From Trebonia sp963822615 (GTDB lineage: Bacteria; Actinomycetota; Actinomycetes; Streptosporangiales; Streptosporangiaceae), in NCBI GenBank assembly GCA_963822615.1, contig CAWGIM010000021.1, forward strand, positions 124,001 through 188,000: 64,000 bases of DNA. The letters run 5' to 3'. Positions 17,051 through 24,807 of the stretch are shown in pieces. Under the pieces are notes generated by a model that saw only the letters and a list, made by a program, of their open reading frames with translations, was not told the origin of the DNA and searched no databases. Both the position numbers and the translations under genes were made by a program. How positions within the stretch are numbered: position 1 is the first letter of the stretch; every line of letters starts with the position of its first letter.

Positions 17051-17551
17051 TCAGCCTTGCGTGCCCGGCAGCCCGGGGAACGCCTCGGTGTTACCGCTCC
17101 AGGCGAAGGCCTGGCCGGCCGCGGCCTGCACCGCCTGGGCGCCGAAGGAGCGCAGGGACGCGTCGTTCACCGCCACCACTCCCAGGTAGGCCCGCGTCAC
17201 CCCGTCTTCGAGGGCGGCCACCAGCCGGGCGGCGGACGCGCCGCCGGTGACCGCGAACGGCAGCCGGTAGGCCGCGCTGGCGGCCACCGGGGTAGCGCCG
17301 AGCGCGGTCAGCATCGCCTCCAGGGTGTCCCTGGCCCGCTGGTGGGCGATCCAGCCGGCCCGCGCGGCCGCCTGCTGGCGGCCTGCCAGCATGGCCCCGG
17401 CGACGCCGTAGCCGTAGACCGCCGCGTGCTCGGCCGCCAGCGCGCCCTGCAGCGCCGCGACGCGGCCGCCGCCGGCGCCCTGGCTGGCCCCGGTACCGGC
17501 ACCCGGGCTGGCCCCGGTACCGGCGCTGGCGGCGGCCGACGGGGTGCCCAT
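17051..17551 (-). CDS. DUF4439-type ferritin-like protein
   Basis: A 166-aa helical protein. After a Gly/Ser/Ala-rich 30-residue N-terminus come helices with ferritin-like Glu and His positions: LQGALAAEHAAVYGYGVAG, then AHQRARDTLEAMLTALGATP and LEDGVTRAYLGVV. This fits the DUF4439 family found upstream of rimP in Streptomyces-type genomes. Start ATG 17551 overlaps the stop of the upstream lipoprotein-like gene by one base (TGATG), so the two should be translated together. Metal binding is possible but not shown. Confidence 0.78.
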   Translation of the reverse strand: MGTPSAAASAGTGASPGAGTGASQGAGGGRVAALQGALAAEHAAVYGYGVAGAMLAGRQQAAARAGWIAHQRARDTLEAMLTALGATPVAASAAYRLPFAVTGGASAARLVAALEDGVTRAYLGVVAVNDASLRSFGAQAVQAAAGQAFAWSGNTEAFPGLPGTQG

Positions 17552-18045
17552 CAGCCGCCGATCCTGGCGTTGAGCACGGTCACGTGCACCGACTCGGAGG
17601 CGGCGATCGACGCGTAGAGCTGGGCCAGCGACGGGGACGCCCCGGTCAGGCGGCTCAGCAGGGTGTGCACGGCGGCCTGCTCGGCCGCCCGGAGCTGGGT
17701 GAGCACGCCCGCCTGGGTGCCGGCCAGCGCGGGCCTGGCGGTCACGGTGGCCGGGACCGGCCGGCCGGCCGGCTCGATGACCCGCGAGCGCAGCTCGGCC
17801 AGGTGCGCCGCGTGCTCGGCCCGCAGCGGGTCGAGCGTCGCCGCCAGGCCGGAATAAGCGGCGCTGGCCCTGGTGTATATCCAGATTAGGTTCAGCTCGG
17901 CGGTCACCGAGTGCAGCAGCATCTGCGTCTGCGGTGACACGGTGGGCGGCGCGCTCAGCACGGCCGGGCCCTTGCAGGCGCTCAGCGCCAGAATCAGGGG
18001 CAACGTGCTCGGCGACGCGGCAAGCAACTGGCGCCTGGACAGCAT
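17551..18045 (-). CDS. Putative lipoprotein with ferritin-like helical domain
   Basis: A 164-aa protein beginning MLSRRQLLAAS. A hydrophobic signal ends in the lipobox LSAC (residues 22-25), so the mature protein should be lipid-anchored outside the membrane. The SRRQLL motif is twin-arginine-like. The mature part has helices with Glu/His spacing (HSVTAELNLIWIYTRAS, LDPLRAEHAAHLAELRSR, LRAAEQAAVHTLL) like its neighbour, the DUF4439 gene. ATG 18045 is preferred; GTG 18063 would extend it by six residues. The pair lies divergently upstream of rimP. Function unknown. Confidence 0.72.
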   Translation of the reverse strand: MLSRRQLLAASPSTLPLILALSACKGPAVLSAPPTVSPQTQMLLHSVTAELNLIWIYTRASAAYSGLAATLDPLRAEHAAHLAELRSRVIEPAGRPVPATVTARPALAGTQAGVLTQLRAAEQAAVHTLLSRLTGASPSLAQLYASIAASESVHVTVLNARIGG

Positions 18046-18230
18046 AGGCTCTAAGCATGCCACGCGGCGCTGGCTGAGCGGGCCACCGCTCGCGGCCCGG
18101 CGCCCGGGCGCCGGCGCGACGCGGCAGACTTATCGCGATAGAGGCGCGCAGCACCCTTGGCCTATAGGCTGGACCTGGGAAAATATTAGCCTGGTGATAG
18201 CGGACCGTGGACGCGGACGAGGAGGTCGAA

Positions 18231-18851
18231 ATGCCGGGTAACCTTCGCTCCACCGCTGGGTCGGTGGACGACAGGAAGCTGGCCGACCTGATCGAGCCTG
18301 TCGTCGCCGCGGCGGGGATGGACCTGGAATCGGTGCGGGTGACCGTGGCCGGGCGGCGGCGGCTGCTGCGGGTCGTGGTGGACAGCGACCACGGGGTCAG
18401 CCTGGACGACGCGGCCGACGTCAGCCGCGATGTCTCGGCGGCGCTCGACGCGGCCAACGCCCTGGGCGAGACTCCCTATACCCTCGAGGTCTCGTCCCCG
18501 GGGGTGGACCGCCCGCTGACCGAGCCGCGGCACTGGCGGCGGGCCCGTGGCAGGCTCGTCCGGGTGAAGGCGGCGGGGGAGGGCGCGGTCGAAGGCCGGG
18601 TGCTCGCGGCCGACGCCGACGGCGTCACCCTCGGCCTGACCGAGGCCTCAGGCGCTAAGGGCCCGGCCGCAAAGAGCCCGGCCGCTAAGGGCCCGGCCGA
18701 CGCCAGCGAGCGCAGGTTCAGCTATGCCGACCTGGGCGCGGGCAGCGTCCAGTTGGAGTTCGGCCGGATTCCGGACGCCGAACTCGAAGAATTCACCGAT
18801 CCGGAGCGTGACGAAGAAGCAGATCTTGGAGCTGGCGGCGATGGACATTGA
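18231..18851 (+). CDS. rimP: Ribosome maturation factor RimP
   Basis: A 206-aa protein needed for 30S subunit assembly. The N-terminal alpha/beta domain has MDLESVRVTVAGRRRLLRVVVD and the link GETPYTLEVSSPGVDRPLTEP, the RimP signature, followed by the SH3-like C-domain. That C-domain is interrupted by a threefold alanine/lysine repeat (AKGPAAKSPAAKGPA, DNA about 18655-18699). It starts at ATG 18231 with GAGGAGG eight bases upstream. The 3' end overlaps the preferred nusA start by 11 bp. It is the first gene of the nusA-infB superoperon. Confidence 0.92.
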   Translation: MPGNLRSTAGSVDDRKLADLIEPVVAAAGMDLESVRVTVAGRRRLLRVVVDSDHGVSLDDAADVSRDVSAALDAANALGETPYTLEVSSPGVDRPLTEPRHWRRARGRLVRVKAAGEGAVEGRVLAADADGVTLGLTEASGAKGPAAKSPAAKGPADASERRFSYADLGAGSVQLEFGRIPDAELEEFTDPERDEEADLGAGGDGH

Positions 18852-20049
18852 CCTGAGCGTGCTGCGCAGTCTCGAGAGCGAGAAGGACATCTCCTCCGAG
18901 ACCGCGATCAAGGCGATCGAGGACGCGCTGCTAATGGCGTACCACAAGACCGACGGCGCCAACCCGGCCGCGCGGGTCGAGGTCAGCCGGGAGACCGGGC
19001 ACGTGACCGTCTGGGCTAAAGAGGCCGCGCCCGAGGGCTCCCCGGGCCGCGAGTACGACGACACCCCGGCCGGCTTCGGCCGGATCGCCGCCACCACCGC
19101 CCGGCAGGTGATCCTGCAGCGGCTGCGGGACGTCGAGGACGAGATGACCTTCGGCGAGTACGCGGGGCACGAGGGCGACATCGTGGCGGGCATCATCCAG
19201 CAGGGCAAGGACCCGCGGACGGTGCTGGTCGACCTGGGCAAGATCGAGGCGGTGCTGCCGCTGGCCGAGCAGGTGCCGGGCGAGCGGTACGTGCACGGCG
19301 AGCGGATCCGCTGCTACGTGTGGCGGGTGCGCAAGGGGCACCGCGGCCCGTCCGTGACGCTGTCCCGTACGCACCCGGACCTGGTCCGCAAGCTGTTCGC
19401 GCTTGAGGTGCCGGAGATCGCCAGCGGCGCGGTGGAGATCGTCAAGATCGCCCGTGAGGCCGGCCACCGGACCAAGATCGCCGTCCAGTCGCACCAGCAC
19501 GGCGTCAACGCCAAGGGCGCCTGCATCGGGCCGGTCGGCTCGCGGGTGCGCAACGTCATGGCCGAGCTGCACGGCGAGAAGATCGACATCGTCGACTACT
19601 CGGACGAGCCGGCCGATTTCGTGGCCAACGCGCTGTCCCCGGCCCGGGTGACCCATGTCGAGGTGGTCGACGCGGACGCGATGGAGGCCCGGGTGACGGT
19701 GCCGGACTACCAGCTTTCGCTGGCGATCGGCAAGGAAGGGCAGAACGCCCGGCTGGCCGCCCGGCTGACCGGCTGGCGGATCGACATCAGGTCGGACGGC
19801 GCGGTGGGCGCCTCGGCGCCCGCGCCGCGCAGCTCCGGGAGCGACTCGGCGGTGCCCGCGGGCCAGGCCGCGTCCGCCCGGTCGGCCCGCGGGCACCGCT
19901 CGGCCGGGCCCGCCCCGGCTGGCACCGTTCAGTCGGCAGGCACCGCGCAGTCGGCTAGCACCGTTCAGCCGGCTGGCAGCGCGCAGTCAGCGAGCACTGC
20001 CCAGTCGGCCGGCACCGCGCAGGCGGCGGGGGCCGCCGCCGACGCCTGA
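18841..20049 (+). CDS. nusA: Transcription termination/antitermination factor NusA
   Basis: A 402-aa protein: N-terminal RNAP-binding domain, S1 domain (EGDIVAGIIQQGKDPRTVLVD) and two KH domains (HQHGVNAKGACIGPVGSRVR; LAIGKEGQNARLAARLTGWR). It pauses, terminates or antiterminates RNA polymerase. ATG 18841 (MDIDLSVL) aligns with the usual actinobacterial N-terminus; a GTG at 18808 is possible. Actinobacterial NusA is about 340-350 aa. The extra 55 residues are a low-complexity tail ending in six exact-length 6-aa repeats (19921-20028). It overlaps rimP by 11 bp, indicating an operon. Confidence 0.93.
   Translation: MDIDLSVLRSLESEKDISSETAIKAIEDALLMAYHKTDGANPAARVEVSRETGHVTVWAKEAAPEGSPGREYDDTPAGFGRIAATTARQVILQRLRDVEDEMTFGEYAGHEGDIVAGIIQQGKDPRTVLVDLGKIEAVLPLAEQVPGERYVHGERIRCYVWRVRKGHRGPSVTLSRTHPDLVRKLFALEVPEIASGAVEIVKIAREAGHRTKIAVQSHQHGVNAKGACIGPVGSRVRNVMAELHGEKIDIVDYSDEPADFVANALSPARVTHVEVVDADAMEARVTVPDYQLSLAIGKEGQNARLAARLTGWRIDIRSDGAVGASAPAPRSSGSDSAVPAGQAASARSARGHRSAGPAPAGTVQSAGTAQSASTVQPAGSAQSASTAQSAGTAQAAGAAADA
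19921..20028 (+). repeat. Six 18-bp tandem repeats in the nusA 3' end
   Basis: Units of 18 bp beginning GGCACCGYKCAGTCGGCW encode (G/S)(T/S)(A/V)Q(S/P/A)A six times in phase: GTVQSA, GTAQSA, STVQPA, GSAQSA, STAQSA, GTAQAA. They form almost the whole C-terminus of NusA and end seven codons before the stop. Confidence 0.9.
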
Positions 20050-20107
20050 CCCGCTCGTTACCTTGCGGCGTGCCGCTGGCAGGCTGACGGGGTAGACTTG
20101 ACACGCA

Positions 20108-20431
20108 ATGACTGCGCGAGCCGAGCTGCCTGCCCCGGGGAAGATTCCCCTGCGTTCCTGTGTTGGCTGCAAAGCACGCGTGGCAAAGTCCAGCATGCTG
20201 CGCGTTGTGGCGGCCGGGGGCGGTATCGTCCCTGACCCCAGGGCGCGGCAGCCGGGCCGGGGAGCGTACCTGCACCCTTGTCTGGCATGCTTTGAACTGG
20301 CGCAGCGGCGTCGGGCGTTCTCACGCGCATTGCGCGTCCCGGGTTCGCTTGAGGTCGCCTCGCTCGCTTCGTACCTCAGCACGCTGGGCACGACAGAAAA
20401 CCTGTACGGAAAGCAGGTCGAGAAGCTATGA
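20108..20431 (+). CDS. YlxR-family (DUF448) nucleic-acid-binding protein
   Basis: A 107-aa protein. The YlxR signature is clear: PLRSCVGCKARVAKSSMLRV, then GRGAYLHPCLACFELAQRR. YlxR/RnpM binds RNA and has been linked to RNase P in Bacillus. It lies between nusA and infB, the conserved place for this family. It starts at ATG 20108 with no obvious ribosome site, 58 bp after nusA. The Cys pairs (CVGC, CLAC) could bind metal. Gene-specific function in this organism is unknown. Confidence 0.9.
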   Translation: MTARAELPAPGKIPLRSCVGCKARVAKSSMLRVVAAGGGIVPDPRARQPGRGAYLHPCLACFELAQRRRAFSRALRVPGSLEVASLASYLSTLGTTENLYGKQVEKL

Positions 20432-20493
20432 GCGCTCGATGAGCACAAGGCGATGAACGGCATGAACTGACGCCGGCCCGGAGCAACTATGCG

Positions 20494-20520
20494 CCGGATC
20501 GGCTGATGATCCGGTTTTAA
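20494..20520 (+). terminator. Terminator-like hairpin with T-tract in the infB leader
   Basis: CCGGATC (20494-20500) pairs perfectly with GATCCGG (20508-20514) around a 7-base loop, followed directly by TTTTAA. This is a classical intrinsic-terminator shape, unusual in such GC-rich DNA. It sits inside the 122-bp gap between ylxR and infB, so it could attenuate read-through into infB. Confidence 0.6.
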
Positions 20521-20553
20521 AGGCCCCTGGGATGGGCCGGGTAGAGGAGCATA

Positions 20554-23500
20554 GTGGCGAAGGTCCGGGTTTACGAGCTCGCGAAGGAGTTCGGCGTAGA
20601 GAGCAAGGCCGTGATGGCCAAGCTCGAGGAGATGGGCGAGTTCGTGCGGTCCGCGTCCTCGACGATCGAGGCGCCGGTAGTCCGCAGGCTCAAGGAAGCT
20701 TTCAACGGCGGCAGCGGCCGGGGCGGTAACGGCTCCGGCGGCGGTCAGCGCCGTGATCATGGTGGCCAGGGCGGCTTCAGTGACCGCCCGCGCGGCGACC
20801 GTCCGGCCCGTGGGCCGGAGAACGTCAGCCAGGGCGGCCAGGGCGGGCAGCCTAGCCCGGCCGGTACGGGCGGGCTGAGCGCCAGGCCCGGGCCGCGCCC
20901 CGGGCCGCGCCCGGGTGCGCCGGTGCCCGGCGTGAGCGCTCCCGCGGCCAGCGCCCCGGCCGCTCCCGCGGCTCCGGCACCGGTTGCGGCGGCTGCGGCG
21001 GCCGCGCCTTCGGCGCCGGCCCGTCCGGCCGATGCCCCGCGTCCGGCCGCCGCGCCCGTCGAGCCCGCCGCGGGCAGCAGCCCGGGTGGCCAGGCTGGTT
21101 CCGGCGCCCCCGGGCAGGGTCCGCGCCCGGTGGTGCCAGGTGCGTCGCGTCCCGGCGCGCCGCGTCCGGGCGCGTCGCGTCCCGGCGCCCCGGCTCCCGC
21201 CGCCCCGGCTCCCGCGCAGGGAACCCCGGGCACTCAGGGAACCGAGGGAACTCAGGGTCCTGCGGTCAGTGGCCCGCAGGCAGGCGGCCAGGGCGGCGCC
21301 CCGCGTCCCGGTGGCGCTCCGCGTCCCGCGGGCGCACCGCGACCGGCCGCGCCCGGTCAGCGTGGTCCGCGTCCGGCGGGCCCGCGTCCCGGCAACAACC
21401 CGTTCAGCTCGACCGCGACCGGCATGGGGTCCGCCCCGGCCGGACGCCCCGCGGCCGACCGGCCGGAGCGGACCGACCGTCCCGAGCGCAGCGACCGGCC
21501 CGACCGCGGCGACCGCGGTCCGCGGACCGGCGCGCCGGGCGGTTTCGGTGACCGTGACCGCGGCCCGCGTCCCGGCGGCTTCGCCGGCGACCGTGGCCCG
21601 CGTCCCGGCGGCGACCGTGGCCCGCGCCCTGGTGGCCCGGGTGGTTACGCGGACCGGCCGGGAGGCGGCGCCGGCGACGGCGGACCGCGTCCGGGTGGCC
21701 CGCGTCCTGGTGGCCCGCGCCCGAGCCCGATGAACATGCCGTCGCGCCCGGTCTCCGGTGGCGCCGGCGGTCCCGGTGGCTCGCGTCCCGGCGGCGGCCC
21801 TGGTGGCCGTGGCCCGCGTCCCGGCGGCGGCCCTGGCGGTGGCGGCGGCTTCGCCGGCTCGCGTCCCGGCGGCCCCGGCCGTCCGGCTGGCGCCGGCGGC
21901 GGCCCGCGTCCCGGTGGCGGCGGTCCCGGCGGCGGCGGTGGCGCTCGTCCTGGTGGCGGCCCCGGTGGCGCCCCCGGTGGCGGTGGCGCTCGTCCTGGCG
22001 GCGGCGGCCCTGGCGGTCGTGGCCGGTCAGGCGGTACCGCGGGTGCCTTCGGGCGTCCCGGCGGCAAGCCGGGCCGTGCCCGCAAGTCGAAGCGGCAGCG
22101 GCGGCAAGAGTTCGACAACATGCAGGCGCCGTCGATCGGCGGCGTGTCCGTCCCGCGCGGCAACGGCCAGGTCATCCGGCTGAGCCGGGGCGCCAGCCTG
22201 TCGGACTTCGCCGACAAGATCGGCGCGAACCCGGCCAGCCTGGTGCAGGTGCTGTTCCACCTCGGCGAGATGGTTACCGCGACTCAGTCGGTCAACGACG
22301 AGACGCTGCAGCTGCTCGGAGCCGAGCTGAACTACAGCGTGCAGGTCGTGTCCCCCGAGGAGGAGGACCGCGAGCTGCTCGAGACGTTCAGCATCGAGTT
22401 CGGCGAGGACGAGGGCGACGAGACCGACCTGGTGGCCCGTCCGCCGGTAGTGACCGTGATGGGTCACGTCGACCACGGCAAGACCAAGCTGCTCGACGCG
22501 ATCAGGCACACCAACGTCGTGTCGCGCGAGGCCGGCGGCATCACCCAGCACATCGGCGCCTACCAGGTCACCTCTCAGGTCGACGGGCAGGAACGGAAGA
22601 TCACCTTCATCGACACCCCGGGTCACGAGGCGTTCACCGCCATGCGGGCCCGCGGCGCCGAGACCACCGACCTCGCGGTCCTGGTGGTCGCGGCCGATGA
22701 CGGCGTGAAGCCGCAGACCACCGAGGCGCTTAACCACGCCCAGGCGGCCGGCGTGCCGATCGTGGTGGCGGTGAACAAGGTCGACAAGGAGGGGGCCGAC
22801 CCGTCCCGGGTGCGGGCCCAGCTCACCGAGTACGGCCTGATCGCCGAGGAGTTCGGCGGCGACACCCAGTTCGTGGACGTGTCCGCGACCAAGGGGATCG
22901 GCATCGACAGCCTCCTCGAGGCGATCATCCTCACCGCCGACGCCGCGCTCGACCTGCGGGCCAACCCGCACCAGGACGCGCAGGGCGTCGCCATCGAGGC
23001 CCAGCTCGACAAGGGCCGCGGCCCGGTCGCGACCGTCCTCGTGCAGCGCGGCACGCTGCACGTCGGCGACTCGATCGTGGCGGGCGAGGCCTACGGCCGG
23101 GTCCGGGCGATGCTCGACGAGGACGGCACGCAGCTTTCCGAGGCGCCGCCGTCGCGTCCGGTGCAGGTGCTCGGCCTCACCGCGGTGCCGAAGGCGGGCG
23201 ACAACTTCCTCGTCGTCACCGACGACCGGATGGCCCGGCAGATCGCCGAGCGCCGGGAGGCCCGCGAGCGGACTGCCCAGTTCGCCCAGCGCCGCCGTCG
23301 CGTCACCCTCGAGGACCTCGAGTCGGCGCTGAAGGCGGGCGAGCGCGAGGAACTGCTGCTGATCATCAAGGGCGACGTGTCCGGCTCGGTCGAGGCCCTG
23401 GAGGACGCGCTGCTCAAGCTGGACGTCGGCGAAGAGGTCAACCTGCGGGTTATCGGCCGCGGCGTCGGCGCGATCACGCAGGACGACGTGAACCTGGCGA

Positions 23501-23958
23501 TCGCCTCGGAAGCGGTGATCATCGGCTTCAACGTCCGCCCGGCTGGCCGGGCAGGCGAGCTTGCCCAGCGCGAGGGCGTCGATATCCGCTACTACTCGAT
23601 CATCTACCAGGCGATCGAGGAGATCGAGGCCGCGCTCAAGGGCATGCTCAAGCCCGAGTTCGAGGAGGCCCAGCTCGGCACGGCCGAGGTCCGCGAGCTG
23701 TTCAAGGTACCGAAGGTCGGCACCGTCGCGGGCTGCATCGTCCGCTCCGGCACGATCACCCGCAACAGCAAGGCGCGGATCATCCGGGACGGCGTGGTCA
23801 TCTCCGACAACCTGTCGGTGGAGTCGCTGCGCCGCTTCAAGGACGACGCGACCGAGGTCCGCGAGGGCTACGAGTGCGGTATCGGGGTCGGCTACAACGA
23901 CATCAGGATCGAGGACGTCATCGAGACGTTCGAGATGCGGGAGAAGCCGCGCGCCTGA
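20554..23958 (+). CDS. infB: Translation initiation factor IF-2
   Basis: A 1134-aa GTPase that brings initiator tRNA to the 30S subunit. Residues 1-50 form one IF2_N module (VRVYELAKEFGVESKAVMAK). Residues about 52-520 are a long Gly/Pro/Arg/Ala disordered region with dense RPGG and GPRPGG repeats. A second IF2_N module (LSDFADKIGANPASLVQVLF) follows. The G domain has GHVDHGKT at about residue 636, IDTPGHEAF and NKVDKEG, then domains II-IV. It starts at GTG 20554 with GAGGAG upstream. The linker is very long even for actinobacterial IF-2. The gene follows a terminator-like hairpin at 20494. Confidence 0.95.
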   Translation: MAKVRVYELAKEFGVESKAVMAKLEEMGEFVRSASSTIEAPVVRRLKEAFNGGSGRGGNGSGGGQRRDHGGQGGFSDRPRGDRPARGPENVSQGGQGGQPSPAGTGGLSARPGPRPGPRPGAPVPGVSAPAASAPAAPAAPAPVAAAAAAAPSAPARPADAPRPAAAPVEPAAGSSPGGQAGSGAPGQGPRPVVPGASRPGAPRPGASRPGAPAPAAPAPAQGTPGTQGTEGTQGPAVSGPQAGGQGGAPRPGGAPRPAGAPRPAAPGQRGPRPAGPRPGNNPFSSTATGMGSAPAGRPAADRPERTDRPERSDRPDRGDRGPRTGAPGGFGDRDRGPRPGGFAGDRGPRPGGDRGPRPGGPGGYADRPGGGAGDGGPRPGGPRPGGPRPSPMNMPSRPVSGGAGGPGGSRPGGGPGGRGPRPGGGPGGGGGFAGSRPGGPGRPAGAGGGPRPGGGGPGGGGGARPGGGPGGAPGGGGARPGGGGPGGRGRSGGTAGAFGRPGGKPGRARKSKRQRRQEFDNMQAPSIGGVSVPRGNGQVIRLSRGASLSDFADKIGANPASLVQVLFHLGEMVTATQSVNDETLQLLGAELNYSVQVVSPEEEDRELLETFSIEFGEDEGDETDLVARPPVVTVMGHVDHGKTKLLDAIRHTNVVSREAGGITQHIGAYQVTSQVDGQERKITFIDTPGHEAFTAMRARGAETTDLAVLVVAADDGVKPQTTEALNHAQAAGVPIVVAVNKVDKEGADPSRVRAQLTEYGLIAEEFGGDTQFVDVSATKGIGIDSLLEAIILTADAALDLRANPHQDAQGVAIEAQLDKGRGPVATVLVQRGTLHVGDSIVAGEAYGRVRAMLDEDGTQLSEAPPSRPVQVLGLTAVPKAGDNFLVVTDDRMARQIAERREARERTAQFAQRRRRVTLEDLESALKAGEREELLLIIKGDVSGSVEALEDALLKLDVGEEVNLRVIGRGVGAITQDDVNLAIASEAVIIGFNVRPAGRAGELAQREGVDIRYYSIIYQAIEEIEAALKGMLKPEFEEAQLGTAEVRELFKVPKVGTVAGCIVRSGTITRNSKARIIRDGVVISDNLSVESLRRFKDDATEVREGYECGIGVGYNDIRIEDVIETFEMREKPRA
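21530..22080 (+). repeat. Gly/Arg-rich codon-level repeats inside infB
   Basis: This stretch repeats CGTCCCGGCGG, GGTGGC and GGCCCGCGTCC-type blocks many times, encoding RPGG, GPGG and GGPGGARPGG runs. Copies differ mainly at third codon positions. That suggests slippage-type expansion followed by divergence. It lies wholly in the disordered linker between the two IF2_N modules. Confidence 0.75.
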
Positions 23959-23977
23959 TCAAGGCGGGCAGCCTCCG

Positions 23978-24274
23978 ATGTACGTAGCCGCCATGACCCT
24001 TGACGTGCTGCTTGGCGACGTCCGCTCGCTGAAACAGAAGCGGGCCGTCGTCAGGCCGCTCGTCGCCGAGTTGCGCCGCCGCTACCCCGGCGTCGCGGTC
24101 GCCGAGACTGGTCACCTTGACCTGCATCGGCGGGCCGAGATCGGGGTAGCGGTGGTGTCTGACACAGCCGGGAACGCCAGCCAGGTGCTCGACGATTGCG
24201 AGCGCCTGGTGGCGGCCCGGCCCGAGATCGAGCTGCTGTCGGCGCGGCAGCGGCTGTACAACGAAGAGGAATAA
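23978..24274 (+). CDS. DUF503 (YlxP-like) protein
   Basis: A 98-aa protein: MYVAAMTLDVLLGDVRSLKQ then KRAVVRPLVAELRRRYP, the DUF503/YlxP signature. It sits between infB and rbfA, its conserved place. YlxP-type proteins have been connected with ribosome assembly, but this is not proven for actinobacteria. ATG 23978 is 20 bp after the infB stop and no strong ribosome site is seen, so translational coupling is likely. Confidence 0.9.
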   Translation: MYVAAMTLDVLLGDVRSLKQKRAVVRPLVAELRRRYPGVAVAETGHLDLHRRAEIGVAVVSDTAGNASQVLDDCERLVAARPEIELLSARQRLYNEEE

Positions 24275-24342
24275 CCGGCCAGTCCCGCCCCCGGGAAGTA
24301 CCGCCGCGGAAGTTCCTCTGCTGAGAAGGGGAGTGACCGACC

Positions 24343-24804
24343 ATGGACGAGGCTCGCACCCGGCGCCTGGCGGAACGGATCGCCAAGATCACCGCTGAAC
24401 TACTCGAGCGCCGGATCAAGGACCCCCGGCTTGGCTTCGTCACCGTGACCGAGGCGCGCCTCACCCAGGACCTGCGGGAGGCGAAGGTCTTCTACACGGT
24501 CCTCGGCACCCCCGAGGAGCGGGCCGACACCGCGGTCGCGCTGAAGAGCGCCACCGGCATCATCCGCTCCGAGGTCGGCCGGCTGATCGGCCTGCGGCAC
24601 ACCCCGAGCCTTGAGTTCATCGCCGACGAGCTGCCGGAGAACGCGCAGCGGATCGACGAACTGGTCGCGACGGTCCGGCAGAAGGACGAGGAGCTGGCCC
24701 GGGCCAGCGAGGGCGCCCAGTGGGCGGGCGACCCCGACCCGTACAAGAAGCCGGCCGAGGACGACGACGAGGACTGGGACGACGACCTGGACGAGGACGC
24801 CTGA
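24343..24804 (+). CDS. rbfA: 30S ribosome-binding factor RbfA
   Basis: A 153-aa KH-type protein that helps mature the 16S rRNA 5' end. It has RRLAERIAKITAELLERRIK, then DPRLGFVTVTEARLTQDLRE, and the helix-kink LRHTPSLEFIADELPENAQR, all typical of RbfA. The last 20 residues are strongly acidic (DDDEDWDDDLDEDA), a common actinobacterial extension. ATG 24343 follows GAGAAGGGGAGTGACCGACC; the AGGGGAG is the likely ribosome site. truB follows 3 bp after the stop. Confidence 0.94.
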   Translation: MDEARTRRLAERIAKITAELLERRIKDPRLGFVTVTEARLTQDLREAKVFYTVLGTPEERADTAVALKSATGIIRSEVGRLIGLRHTPSLEFIADELPENAQRIDELVATVRQKDEELARASEGAQWAGDPDPYKKPAEDDDEDWDDDLDEDA

Positions 24805-24807
24805 CCG

